From the NCBI RefSeq assembly GCF_016808335.1, contig NC_053140.1, positions 26,034,086 through 26,098,085 on the forward strand: a stretch of DNA of 64,000 bases, read 5' to 3'. The notes below the pieces were generated by a model. That model saw only the letters and a program-made list of their open reading frames with translations, made no database searches and was not told the origin of the DNA. This DNA comes from Panicum virgatum. Taxonomy: Eukaryota; Streptophyta; Magnoliopsida; Poales; Poaceae. Made by a program: the position numbers and the translations under genes. Positions 1 to 10,443 of this stretch are shown in pieces; the stretch's first letter is position 1, and each line of letters opens with the position of its first letter.

Positions 1-480
1 GTCATAATCTCTACCCCCCCCCCTTGTATTTATAGGAGGAAGCCATGGGGTGAGACCCTTGCAACCAACCTAGGGGACCTATGAGGAGGTGCCATGTGGC
101 CTGGATGAGGCGGTGGGGCCCACGGGCCAGGTTGGCCGACGTGGTAGGTCGGTCGGCCTGCCCGGGCCGCCAACCACCCCCAGCTTCGTCCAGTAGGCTA
201 TCCTGGGCTGCCTTGTCCTAATCCCGTTGGTCTTGGCCTATCTTGAGTGGTCTAAACTGGGTTCTTGCATCACTTTTGGTCCATCTAAGCCTGAATCGAT
301 GCTTTGATAATTTCTGTGATTTTATGTCGGGCCAAAGTGTGCTTGTAACCTGCATAATAGCTCTAAAACACAATTTGCTTTTTCTAAAAGGTAAAGTGTG
401 GTTTAGGGATTTTATTAGATGCATGTAAGAAGTGCAAACTCTCATGATTTTCTGATTAAGTTGACGCCTGGAAATGATCG
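1..480 (-). mobile_element. Partial LTR (U3 to TATA) of an Athila-type element
   Basis: Read on the minus strand, this stretch ends in a TATAAATAC promoter motif at about 25-36, next to a C/G run. Upstream of it lies a GC-rich U3 with repeated GGTCGGCC/GGCCGAC words at 120-180. The same order (AAGCTGGGGG, GGCC palindromes, a CCCCACCGCCTCA block, then TATAAATACAAG) occurs on the plus strand at 55.68-55.89 kb, so the two are LTRs of related families. R and U5 lie beyond the left edge. The inner boundary near 480 is a guess, since no TG/CA terminus with a duplication is visible. Confidence 0.5.
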
Positions 481-1000
481 TTAGTGAGCATCAACAGAAG
501 TATGTCCTTAGTGGTACTCAAGCATCTTCCATTTCTCCCCTTTTTCATTCATTTTCATTTTTTTCTTGAACTAGCATGAATATCGTTCATATATTTCTTT
601 TCTTTTTATTTTAGGGGGTGAAGAGCTTTATGCAACCACATGGAGGACTTTGGAGTGATGACCGCGTACGTGTAAAACCCACAGCGATAAGCAACTATAA
701 CTGACTTCAGAGGCATGACGTTTGAAAGAGCTCAGAACAAGAAAGACAGCTATAGGTTTGAACTTGTATGTAGATGATATGAAGGCTTCGGAATGGGTAT
801 ATGGCAAGCAGAGCACAAGAGTTGCCTTGTTTTGTGTTTTCGAAATAAAAACTTCCAAGACTTTGAATTTGAAACTTGTACAACCTCATGTCATCATATC
901 GCAAAAATCAATAAGCAAAACAGCGAGCGATCCTAAACATGTGTTCTGAGGTAGACAGGTACTTGTATATGAAATGAAACTTAGCTCATGCCAACTCTAT
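481..1000. other. Unassigned AT-rich stretch
   Basis: No convincing gene. A pyrimidine-rich tract ending in TTTTAG at about 605-614 looks like a plus-strand splice acceptor, but no supported exon follows. It probably belongs to the LTR on the left or to the 3' part of the A0 element. Confidence 0.3.
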
Positions 1001-2274
1001 GAAACGATTCCACTCTTCCTATGCAATTCGTTCACGATTTTATTTGAAATTAACCATGGTGAATTTGAATGAAAGTAGGAAGGATAGGGAACTAGAGGGT
1101 TCAAACCAGCACCACGCAAAGGCTCTCGGGGAGAGGCCGACAAGTGGGGCTGGCCGGCCTAGGATAGCCCAGCCGGCCTGCACCTGTGGCCGATCTCTAT
1201 GGCCCTTTTACAGATGTGCAGGCTCGGTGTGTAACGCTCCTGGGAAGTTGCTTCGGTCAATTGGATGGAAGGTGCAGGCCGGCAGGCCTGGTGTAGTTCG
1301 CCCGGCCTGAATTCCCTTTGGAATTCATTTGAATTTCTCTGGAACGTTAGTTCAGTTCTCCTCGTTTGAACTCACTGCGCACTCAGCGAAAGATCAGAGC
1401 AGGGGTGTGGTTGGCACACACATGTGCACCAACCACAAGAGCACAAGGAGAAACAACTTTTTATTTTTATTTCATTCAAACAAAGTGGGGTGCTACTGCA
1501 TACAAATGGATGAACTAAATAAATGAAATAAAGGAATTTAAATTACAGCATCAAAACCTAGACCTACGACTCTTTCTGGGCCTAACACCTATTTTGGGTC
1601 CGGGGATCGATACAGATCCACGTTCCTGGTCGCCTTCGCAAGGCATTTATCTTCGAACAAACAGCCTTACGAAGGGTATCAACCCGATCACCCAACTCCA
1701 TCCGGTCGATCTCTGACTCGGCTACGTGCTCATCCATGTTCTTGAGGCGTAACCGGAGAGCAGCGAGCTGCACACGGAGATAGGGCGGCGATCTCCAGGG
1801 ATCCAAGGATCCTGACGCTGCTGGACGACGCTCGCGAATGGCTAGACTTTGAGGGCGCTTTTGGAGTGGAAGGCTCCACGGACGTGGATTTGGGAGTTTT
1901 TGGAGAGGTTTGCGCGTCCATGGGTGTGATCTCGGTGGAGGAGTGGAAGAGCAAAGAGAAATCTAGTGGAGTGTTGGAATGAGGAGGAAGGGGGAAGCCT
2001 CTCGATTTAAATCAACTCTGATTGATCCGAATGCCCAGGAGATGAATGTTTACAACGATTGGAACATTGCACGAAAGGATGAGGGCGAACGGGCTCGGAG
2101 CCCGGCCGGCCTCCCCTAGGCCGGCCAGCCCGACCTTGTCAGGTGTGGCTCCGGGCTTCTGGAATGTTGCTCCTCGATCTTTCTATTTTCGGGCATTTGG
2201 GTGCTTTGGTTCAGAAAAGGAAAGAAAAGCATCGGGGAGAAGAGAAGAAACACCTAATCTAGGATACGGCATGT
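1001..2274 (-). mobile_element. Post-pol 3' region of Athila-type element A0
   Basis: This segment lies downstream of the A0 integrase on the minus strand, where Athila-type elements carry a long, variable 3' region before the 3' LTR. It has no pol domain. It contains GC-rich blocks with GGCCGGCC-like words (1,140-1,290 and 2,095-2,130), a perfect 8-bp-stem hairpin at 1,407-1,436 and a small charged ORF at 1,582-1,806. No copy of the A0 5' LTR (36.8-38.2 kb) was recognised here, so the matching 3' LTR is off the left edge or lost. Confidence 0.5.
1582..1806 (-). CDS. Small heptad-rich ORF downstream of A0 pol
   Basis: A 74-residue minus-strand frame. Its middle part is rich in Leu, Arg, Glu and Asp with heptad-like spacing (LRLRLKNMDEHV and following), suggesting a short coiled coil. 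It overlaps another open frame at 1,730-1,954, so one real ORF may be broken by a frameshift here. Athila-type elements often carry an additional ORF between integrase and the 3' LTR, and this is in that position. The family is not recognised and the function is unknown. Confidence 0.3.
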   Translation of the reverse strand: MDPWRSPPYLRVQLAALRLRLKNMDEHVAESEIDRMELGDRVDTLRKAVCSKINALRRRPGTWICIDPRTQNRC

Positions 2275-3711
2275 TTAAGGTATGGCGATTATTGTAGATG
2301 TGTGCTCTAACTCGGATAACTCATAGACATCTACCTCTTCGAGTTCTGGTATTTCGAGCTCGAGGAATATTTTCAATATTTGGCCATTGGCCTTGAAAAT
2401 GTTCCCGTCATCGTCCTGAAGGGTTATAGCACCCTGGTCGGCGGCATTAAGCACTAAGAATGGGCCTTCCCACTTACTTCTAAGCTTACCATGACCAAAC
2501 AAACGAATGCGGGAGTTGAATAGGAGTACCTTATCTCCCGCTTTGAAGTGCTTGATCTTGATTCACTTATCGTGCCATCTTTTCGTCCGCTCCTTGTAGA
2601 GCTTGGAGCTGTGGTAGGCCTTCTCCCTCCATTCATCCAATTCAGCTAGCTGGATTTGTCCTTTGATCCCGGCTGACTGGAGATCCATATTCCACCTCTT
2701 GATCGCCCAGTGGGACTTGTACTTGAGTTCAACCGAAAGATGGCAGGTCTTGCCATAGACCAGCTGGTACGGTGTCATCCTTATCAGAGTTTTGAAAGCT
2801 CACAGTGCCTCGGGTAGCTTGCTCCTCCATCCCTTCCCCATGGCATTGATCATCTTTTGCAAGATATTCTTGATTTGCTTATTTGACATCTCTGCCTGAC
2901 CACTTGTTTGGGGATGGTATGGTGTAGCAACCCGGGGGTCCACTCCTAACTCGCTGAGACACTTCCTAAAGTTTTTGTCGATGAAGTGTGAGCCTCCCTC
3001 GCTAATCACGACTCTAGGAACTCCGAAGCGAGGAAATATAATTTCCTGGAACATTTTCTTCGAGCTTTTCGAGTTGGCCGCAACACAAGGAAGTGCATCA
3101 ACCCATTTGGACACGTAGTCCACTGCCACAAGAATGTACTCGCATTGCTCTAACATTGGGAAGGGACCCATGAAGTCGACTCCCCATATGTCGAATATTT
3201 CCACTTGAAGATTGCTCTTTAGTGGCATTGCGTCTCGGGAATTGATATTCCCATGCTTTTGACATCTTGGGCAACGCCGCACAAATTGCTTTGCATCTCC
3301 ATACATGTTTGGCCAGAAAAATCCACTTTGCCAAACTTTTGCATGGGTACGGAAGGCTTCGTAATGTCCTCCATATGGTGAGGAGTGACAATGCCCAAGA
3401 ACTTTGCGGGTCTCACACATCGAGATACCGCGGCGGAGTAGACCATCAGTACAGACTTTGAATAGATATGGGTCGTCCCATAAGTGAAACCAGCTGAGGT
3501 GTATCAATTTCTTCTTATCTTCTCCTAAAGGTATGTACCCAGTCACCATGAAGTTCACCATATTTGCGTACCATGGACTGGTTGTAGTAACCTTCAGAAG
3601 AGTACCATCTCTCAAATAGTCATTGATCGGCAGATCCGACCCTTGTATTTTCATTCTTGAGAGATGATCTGCCACGCAGTTATCTGCTTCTTTCTTATCT
3701 CTTATTTCCAA
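2275..3711 (-). pseudogene. A0 integrase region (Athila-type Ty3/gypsy), degenerate
   Basis: This is the C-terminal part of an Athila-type pol. The frame at 2,800-3,711 starts inside the end of RNase H (ADHLSR motif), continues with the HHCC zinc-binding region (CPRCQKHGN) and then the integrase core. The first catalytic Asp is in WGVDFMGPF and the Glu in SGQAEMSN. The second catalytic position reads ISEGGSHF, so the usual Asp is Glu. Three in-frame breaks follow: a TGA where Trp is expected at about 2,799-2,801, another TGA after RWHDK near 2,563, and the end of the frame at 2,275. The last piece (2,275-2,502) carries the KWEGPF-like integrase C-terminal motif. The stops fit C-to-T or G-to-A decay. 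The element cannot be autonomous. Confidence 0.85.
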
Positions 3712-5125
3712 GTCAAATTCTTGGAGGAGCAGAATCCAATGGATGAGTCATGGCTTCGCATTCTTCTTGGTCAAGAGGTACTTCAGTGCTGCATGATCCG
3801 TGTATACAATCACTTTAGCACCGACCAAGTAAGATCTGAACTTATCCATGGCGAATACAACCGCCAGAAGTTCGTTCTCCATTGTTGCATAGTTCAGCTG
3901 GGGTTCGGTCAGTGTCTTACTGGCATAGGATATGGCATAATGCTTCTTATCTCTGCACTGACCCAGCACTGCTCTCACAGCATAGTCACTTGCATCACAC
4001 ATGATCTCGAATGGAAGTTTCCAATCGGGTGGCTGGATTATGGGTGCTAATATGAGTGCCTTCTTGAGGGTATAGAAGGCTATGAGGCATTCCTCATCAA
4101 AGTTGAACTGGGCATCTTTTACCAGTAAGTTTGTCAAGGGCCTGGCTATACGGGAGAAGTCCTTGATGAACCTCCTGTAGAAACCAGCATGGCCCAAGAA
4201 ACTCCTAACTCCCTTGAAATTTGTCGGGGGTGGCAACTGCTCGATGACATCGATCTTTGCCAGATCCACTTCTATCCCTTTTTTAGACACTCTATATCCG
4301 AGGACTATCCCTTCTCTGACCATGAAATGACACTTCTCCCAATTAAGGACTAAGTGTGTCTCTTGGCATCTCTTGAGAACTTTGTCCAAATTCTCAAGGC
4401 ACCGGTTGAAATCCTTGCCGTAGACTGAGAAATCATCCATGAACACTTCTGTGATGTTCTCAGTCAGGTCTAAGAAGATCATCATCATGCACCTTTGAAA
4501 GGAAGCCGGTGCATTGCAAAGACCAAACGACATTCAGGGTGAAGGTAGTCTTACTCTGGTCATCAGGGTGGATAGGAATTTGGTGATAACCAGAGTATCC
4601 ATCGAGGTAGCAAAAATATGAGTGTTTTGCCAACCGTTCAAGCATCTCATCGATGAAGGGCAGAGAGAAGTGATCTTTCTGGGTGGCCTTGTTGAGCATC
4701 CGATAATCGATACACATTCTCCATCTGGTGACTGTCCGCAGAGGTATGAGCTCATTTCTCTCATTTCGGACAACTATCATGCCTCCCTTCTTTGGGACCA
4801 CTTGAACTCGACTGACCCACTGACTGTCTTGCACGGGGTATATGATACCTGCGTGCAGTAGTTTCAGTACCTCTTTCTTGACTACCTCCCTCATCGCATC
4901 ATTGAGCCGTCGTTGATGTTCTCTTGACGGCTTATGTTCTGGTTCCATAGGGATGCGATGGGTACATAAGTTGGGGCTGATCCCCTTCAAGTCTTGGAGA
5001 GAATACCCGATGACAGATCGATATTTCTCCAGGACTGCAACGAGCCGTCGAGTCTCACTCTCTGTCAACTTATCACTGATGACGACTGGCGTGGCTCTGT
5101 TGTTGTGGAGGAAGGCATACTTCAA
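3712..5125 (-). pseudogene. A0 reverse transcriptase-RNase H, frameshifted
   Basis: Two frames make up the RT-RH of the Athila-type element. The upstream one (5,125-4,460) has the RT finger and palm start (MCIDYRMLNKAT, SGYHQIPIHPDDQSKTTFT). It then loses frame: the segment normally between TTFT and the MPFGLCNAP-type motif is missing, so there is a short deletion plus frameshift at about 4,530-4,545. The downstream frame (4,533-3,748) carries FMDD (the catalytic YxDD-type box), FLGHAGFYRRFIKDFS of the RT connection, and RNase H (CDASDYAV, ENELLAVVFA, YTDHAALKYL). It ends in a TGA at about 3,747 where Arg is expected, a CpG-decay type change. Transcription is minus-strand, with gag lying beyond the E1 insertion at 35.96-36.8 kb. 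Confidence 0.88.
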
Positions 5126-5936
5126 ACCGGGAGGCAGCGGCTTTAGCTCTGGGAGAGGAGGTTGTGGTGTCTCCTCTTCACTAAGCTTACTCTTGCCGGT
5201 TGGATCTGATTCCTAGTTGAAATGTGAGACATCTTCTCCAAGAATCGGCTGAGTTTGCTCTTCCTGACTGATGTTCACTGCTTCCTCCAATGGGTCTTGC
5301 TCCAGTCTAGCCTCTGCAATGGTGTTGCATGAACGGACTAGACTGACCGGGATCTTTTCTTTGCCAACCTTAATCTCGAGGGTTGCTCGGTCTCCATTTC
5401 AGTTGACAAGTGGTTCTATTGGCCACCTGATCAAGACAAACTCTTCACCTTCTAGGATATCGAAGATGTGGAAGTCCAGTAAGACTTTGTTGGTACTCAT
5501 TTTCATGGGCACTACTCGCAGAATTCCTTGACTTTCCACTATCTGGCTGTCGATCCACTTCAGGTGCTTACAAGAAAAGGTCAGGGGTTCTTCGGGTGCA
5601 ATGTGATTCACCAAGGTTTTGGACATCACATTCACCCCGACCCTCGGATCGTAAGAAGTTTCTTGCGGTACGGCATCCCAAATAGAACAGAGGAGTATTT
5701 TGGGTCAGCGGTAGATCTGGATGACACTACTGCTGGCCTCTGCTTCCTCTGTCCATTCCTTATTGATGATCACAGAAAGACCCTCTATTTGCGATGTTGC
5801 TTCTGGAATGAACACCTCAGATCTTGAGCATACGCACTTATGCTCCTTCGGCATGCCTGAAACATTGCCGAGTTCCAAGTATTCCTCTTATGTGAAGAGG
5901 TCTGGTATGAACACTGGTATATCTTCATGGAGAGGC
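5126..5936 (-). pseudogene. A0 gag-pol linker and protease region, degenerate
   Basis: The minus-strand open segments (for example 5,399-5,635) match what lies between gag and RT in Athila-type elements: a hydrophobic run with a VLLDFHIFDI-like motif and acidic linkers, interrupted by stops. The catalytic DSG/DLGA site of the protease is not clearly visible. At 5,936 the sequence stops abruptly at the E1 insertion and continues at 35,964, so the same ORF is split by about 30 kb. Confidence 0.6.
5932..5936. repeat. Left target-site duplication of E1 (GAGGC)
   Basis: The five bases before the 5' LTR of E1 are GAGGC and recur exactly at 35,959-35,963, right after the end of E1's 3' LTR. This is the usual 5-bp duplication made by Ty3/gypsy integrase and fixes both ends of E1. 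Confidence 0.93.
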
Positions 5937-8308
5937 TGTGACACCCTAGTTGTCTACGCAGTAGAATTGCATTTATTTTATGCATCATGTGCTTATTTTG
6001 CTTGAAAAAGGATCTTATTGTAAAAATCTAAGGGTAGTTGTGTAAATATGTTTTAATGCAGGGTCCTTTCTATAACTTAATTTGAATAGGGAGAGCAAAT
6101 ATTGCTTTGTGGAGGGTTTATTTGTAAAATTTAGTGTAACCATTGCTTGGCAGAAAATTTTGCTTTTTAGTTTGAAATTGATCTGAATTTGCATTGGAAA
6201 AGACAAAAGTCCATTAAATTCAAAATCCTTCCTATGTTTTCAAAATAACTTTTTAACCTTTGGTCAAATCAATTTTGGAACAACATCAAAGTTGTAGATC
6301 TTGAAAAATTGAACAACTTTCATGTTGGGCACTTTTTCATTTGAGCCCTAGTTTAGGAGATATTTTTGTTTTATAGTAGGGCCCCTAAACTTTTTGGAAA
6401 TTGCAAATCAGTCCAGACTTCATCTCCCACCTCTCCGCTTCTCTGTTTCTCTCTGCCGCCGGCGCCGAGCACCGCCGCCCGCCACCGAGGGAGGCCGCAG
6501 GCCACCTCCTGCTTCGCCCGCCGCCTCACGTGGCACCTCCGCAGCCTCTGGACCCACTTCCCCACGCGTTGTACCCCTCCTCCCCTCGCCACGCTACCCC
6601 CAGCGAGCTCTGTGGCCGCCACCTCGCCGCCGCCGTGGCCAGCGCAGCGCAGAGCCTCGGCTCCCCAACTCCTGTGTGCCCCAGCATCTGGAGGAGTCCC
6701 GCATCACTTTCCCCTCCTTGCCTCGCTCGCTCTCTGCCCAGAACCTCCAGAACACCGCCGCCGTCCACCCGAGCTCCGACGAGCTCGAAGCTCACCGTCG
6801 ACCAGCCACTACAGCCCTCCTCCGCCCACACTGACCCTACCATCAGCTTCGCCTTGTCCTCGTGCAGCTCACCGTCCCCTCCTCGTCCCCTATTCTCCAC
6901 CGGAGCAACCTCGCCGCCGTATCCCGAGCGCCGACTGCCGCTGCTCTCCGTCGACGACCGAGCTCCGACCATCCCCTCGGCCTCCCAAGCCCACCCAGAG
7001 GTGCGCCCTGACCTGGTGAAGCTCCCACGCCTCTCCACCCTCGCCGCCGGTGACCCGAGCTGCCGGGATTCGGCCGGTCAACACCCACCCCCTGCTCTGA
7101 CTCCGGCCAGGGGCATGTCTGTTAGGATTCGAATTCTTTTAGGGGCCTATCTGCAAGATTTCATGTCTTTTCCTTTTTACTTTTAGGCTGAACTTTGAAA
7201 ATGCCTAGAAATTCGTAGAAAAATCAGAAAAATGCAAATCCAAATATTTTGTAATCCTTGTTACAAGAACTACAAGTTTTTTTACATGCATATTTTTAGT
7301 TCTAATATGTATTTTAATCCAAGAAAAAGAATAGCATAAATAGGCTTAATTTGTTCCATGAGTTCTAGTTAGTAACTTCATGTGATTTTTGGCAAGGATG
7401 TGTCTTGTAGTGTGGTTAGCATCTGGTAAAAATTTAAAACCTTTTTGACATTATTAGCTAGGTCAAAGTTTCAAGATTCTTAAATCTACTAGTTTTGCTA
7501 ATTTATTTGTACTGTTAGAAATAATCAAGTTCTGTGTGTGAAACTTTTTCCATGATCATATGTTACTAAAACCTTACTGTTGCCCAAGTTTGGAAAATTG
7601 TCGATCTGTTTAACTATTTCTTTGATTTAATGCTTGTTAGGTAGGCTTTAATTGTGATAAATATTTTCCTTGCTTAGAAAATTCTGAGAATTTTTTAAAA
7701 CTCTGTTTTGGTAATATGTTCATGTCTGTAAAATTTAGGATCCAGAAACACTATATAAATTTTTGTACTAATTAGTTTTAACATATGTGGTTTAATTTTG
7801 TCAAAATTATTAATTCAGTATTACGCCTAGATAAATTCTGAAACATTTATGAGTTGTTCATAATCATGTGAAGCCTGTTCTGAAAAATTTTGAGCTTCAT
7901 AAGTGTCGTATTTTGTTCTGTAGAATTTGATCTTGCTCTAGGTATAGTCTGAATAACTGTTTTATTCTGATCAATTGGTGGCATGAAATGGAATGAATTT
8001 TATAGGGTAGATTGCTCTCTATATTTACTATTTGAAGTAATTTTGCTGAAGATAGATACTGTTTGTATACTAAGTTACTCAATTCTTAGCGAACCATGTT
8101 TTAAATGCTATGTGAGTTAACTAAAACTTACTTTGTGAAGTTAATTAAGTTGTCTTGTGAGGTTAATCATATTGTTTTGTGTAGTAGGCAATGTTAAATA
8201 ACTACTCTATAAACGATTGCCCATATGCTTAGTTATGTTTGTTATCTTTTAAATTGCTATTTTATTGTGAAGTGTGTGTTTATAATACCGTTTCTTGCAT
8301 CACATATA

Positions 8309-8479
8309 GATACGATTGTTTTATCGGACGGGACGTACGAGCTGATCCCGGAGTCCGAAGAAGGTGATCAAGAGGCCTAGCTAAACGCCATTGTACTAAC
8401 TGAAGACCCGGACCAAAGTTCGGAAGAGCCCAAGGCTGTTTTAGCTAGCGACTACCGCGAAGGCAAGCCCCGGACATAA
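8309..8479 (+). pseudogene. LTR-embedded 57-codon frame, E1 5' LTR copy (one stop)
   Basis: Same frame as in the other three LTRs (SDGTYELIPES near its start, YREGKPRT at its end, then TAA). This copy has a TAG at 8,378-8,380 where the other copies have a Gln codon. It is preceded by an ATATAG acceptor-like site. Function unknown. Confidence 0.6.
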
Positions 8480-9378
8480 CCCATATTTCAAATTATTACA
8501 ATTTATCGTTATTACTTACTTGTGCATTTATAGTTCCTAGGATTTGAATTGAAACCCTAGATGCATGATCCTAGGAACCTATGTACTGAACACTAGACTT
8601 GAGTTCGAATAATTGCTAAGCTTATAGGACCGGTAAAAGTCGAGTGATTGCCTGTCACTCGCAAGCTCTATAGGAATTGCTTGTTTACTTTCTGCTATCA
8701 ATATAAGGATGACGAACGGGGTCGTGTTCGATATCATGACCTTGGGTGGGACCCCGTCTGTGTTGATGAATTTTGCTAATCTCGCGGTGTGTGGTAGCAG
8801 TGGTTAAGTTTTTGAACGTACTAGCCACATGCCGTAAATATGGTACGCGGTAAGCCTAGTAGTCGATCGGACCGGTGAGTGGATATACCTTTCACTCTCT
8901 CTTAGAGATAGGTTTTTATTTATGTTTATGTTGCGCAACACCGCGGCTACAGGGAGGAAGATGGTGCCCTGTAGTCGGGGAGAGTGACCCTATCCACAGG
9001 TCGGAATGAAAGGTAAACGGTTGTTTGGGAACGATCCGACGGTGTTCCAAACTTGTGTGTTAGGTCTGCCTGGCCAGGTTAACAAATTTGATTCGAATCG
9101 TCCGCTTCTCACGGTTTGGGACTGCTTGATCCCTTTGCCACACAGAGTAATAAGAGCAACCTTACTATGATCAATCTTGATGTTTGACTAAAGTTCTACC
9201 CTGGTTGGATAGGATTAGTTGCTTACATAGAATGGTTAATCAACTAGAATATGGAAAGCTAAAATGTGAAGTAAGGACCTACTCTTTATTGCTTTTCAGC
9301 AAAAGGAAACCAGAGCCTTACAAAACCCTGCATAGTCTAGCTAGGTGGGCTAAGTATACCCGTTGACGGTTAAGTCTT

Positions 9379-9400
9379 GCTGAGTATTAGAATACTCAGC
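9379..9400. repeat. 22-bp palindrome in E1 5' LTR
   Basis: Ten-base arms (GCTGAGTATT and its complement) around a two-base AG centre. The same sequence is found in all four E1/E2 LTRs. It is followed about 25 bases on by a TTTTTCAG acceptor-like site. It could fold into a hairpin in RNA or let two RNAs pair. Confidence 0.85.
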
Positions 9401-9903
9401 CTTGCTGTTGAAACCTTTTTCAGGTATGAGTTTTGAGGACCAGATCGCTAGTCTGCCTTGGCCCTGCTCTTTGCCTCCTGGCTGGTCTGTAGAATGGGAT
9501 CCGTCTTCGGCCGGCAATGGCCCCGATGAGTGATACCTTGCTTGGGCTAGCTTGGTATACTTTTGCGACGTGTTGTAGCCGTCGAGTTTTCTTTCCGCTG
9601 CTTAAACTCTGAACATGAAACTTATGTCCTGTATAATGCTTTACTAAGTTTGGATCTGTAATAATGTTTTAAACTTCTTGTAATAACTGCTATGCCGGTG
9701 TTGTAAAATATGTATGGTTGTAATATCTCTGGACTCGCCTTCGTGCAGGGTATGCTTGTTCGATCCGAGAACCGGTGGTTGTATCGAGACGTTACCCGAC
9801 CGACCAAGAATTGTTCTGTTTGAAGTGCGTTTGAGCCGGTGTTGCCTTTAGGGTGATGGCCAGCACACTTGAGCCGAGATAATTTAGGTGGTTCTGCCAC
9901 AGC

Positions 9904-9915
9904 TGGTATCGGAGA
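9904..9915 (+). other. E1 primer-binding site (initiator tRNA-Met type)
   Basis: It starts two bases after the LTR and reads TGGTATCGGAGA, two mismatches from the usual TGGTATCAGAGC complement of initiator tRNA-Met. Confidence 0.85.
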
Positions 9916-10188
9916 TGCAAGTGTACACCAGAGGTGTTGGAACCTTAAAAATTAATTTCGGTATAAAAATTGGACCAACAAGGTATTTCTAAAAACTATG
10001 TTGGTTTTGTTAAGGGTTATGCATAGAACGTAAAGTCCTAGGGAAATTATGGGATTTATCAGGTGGCTATCTATGTATGGTTTATTATATCTGACTTCCA
10101 GCACTTTACATTTTTGTCAAACCATACTCACAAGCAACCCTTAATTTCTGTAACGACGCATCTACACTAAGGTAAGAAGGTAAGGATC

Positions 10189-10443
10189 CTCAGTCAGCTG
10201 AGGGAGTCTGACCTTCCCGTCGGTGATGCGAGCCGAACGCTGCCCTCAAGCAGTGGCTTACTTGAGGTACTCCCAATATACCAACTATTAGTTGACTATA
10301 TTGGAAGTAAAGTGTACTCAGTCAGCTGAGGGAGTCTGACCTTCCCGTCGGCGATGCGAACCGAACGCTGCGCTCAAGCAGTGGCCTACTTAAGCTACTG
10401 CCAATATACCGACCATTGGTCGATTATATTGGGAGTAAAGGAA
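10189..10443 (+). repeat. Direct duplication, 128-bp unit, in E1 leader
   Basis: Two tandem copies start at about 10,190 and 10,318. Each has a self-complementary CTCAG..CTGAG core, a GACCTTCCCGTCGG block and an AATATACC/TATATTGG inverted pair. E2 has the same pair with the same 128-bp spacing, so the duplication predates the split of the two copies. No ORF. It lies where retroelement packaging signals usually are. Confidence 0.85.

Larger units (their letters stand above)
5937..9901 (+). repeat. E1 5' LTR (3,965 bp)
   Basis: It begins TGTGACACCC and ends TTCTGCCACA, directly before the PBS. Inside, in order: a 15-bp-stem inverted repeat (6,281-6,327), a GC-rich island (about 6,430-7,115), about 1.2 kb of AT-rich intron-like DNA, an acceptor-like ATATAG at 8,304-8,309, the 57-codon frame 8,309-8,479 (here with one TAG), a hairpin-forming segment near 8,640-8,665, and a 22-bp palindrome at 9,379-9,400. 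The promoter is presumably at the GC island, since no strong TATA box stands out. Confidence 0.92.

Noticed and set aside
1..2300. 3' LTR of A0 at the left edge
   Set aside because: The LTR fragment at 1-480 is not similar to A0's 5' LTR at 36.8-38.2 kb, so it cannot be its partner.
6366..7186. Long Pro/Arg/Ala-rich open frames in the GC islands of the LTRs (also 17.5-18.2, 21.5-22.2, 32.5-33.4 kb)
   Set aside because: Several frames on both strands are open at once, as expected from GC content. E1 and E2 do not keep one frame, and the 113-bp indel shifts it. More likely promoter or 5' UTR DNA.
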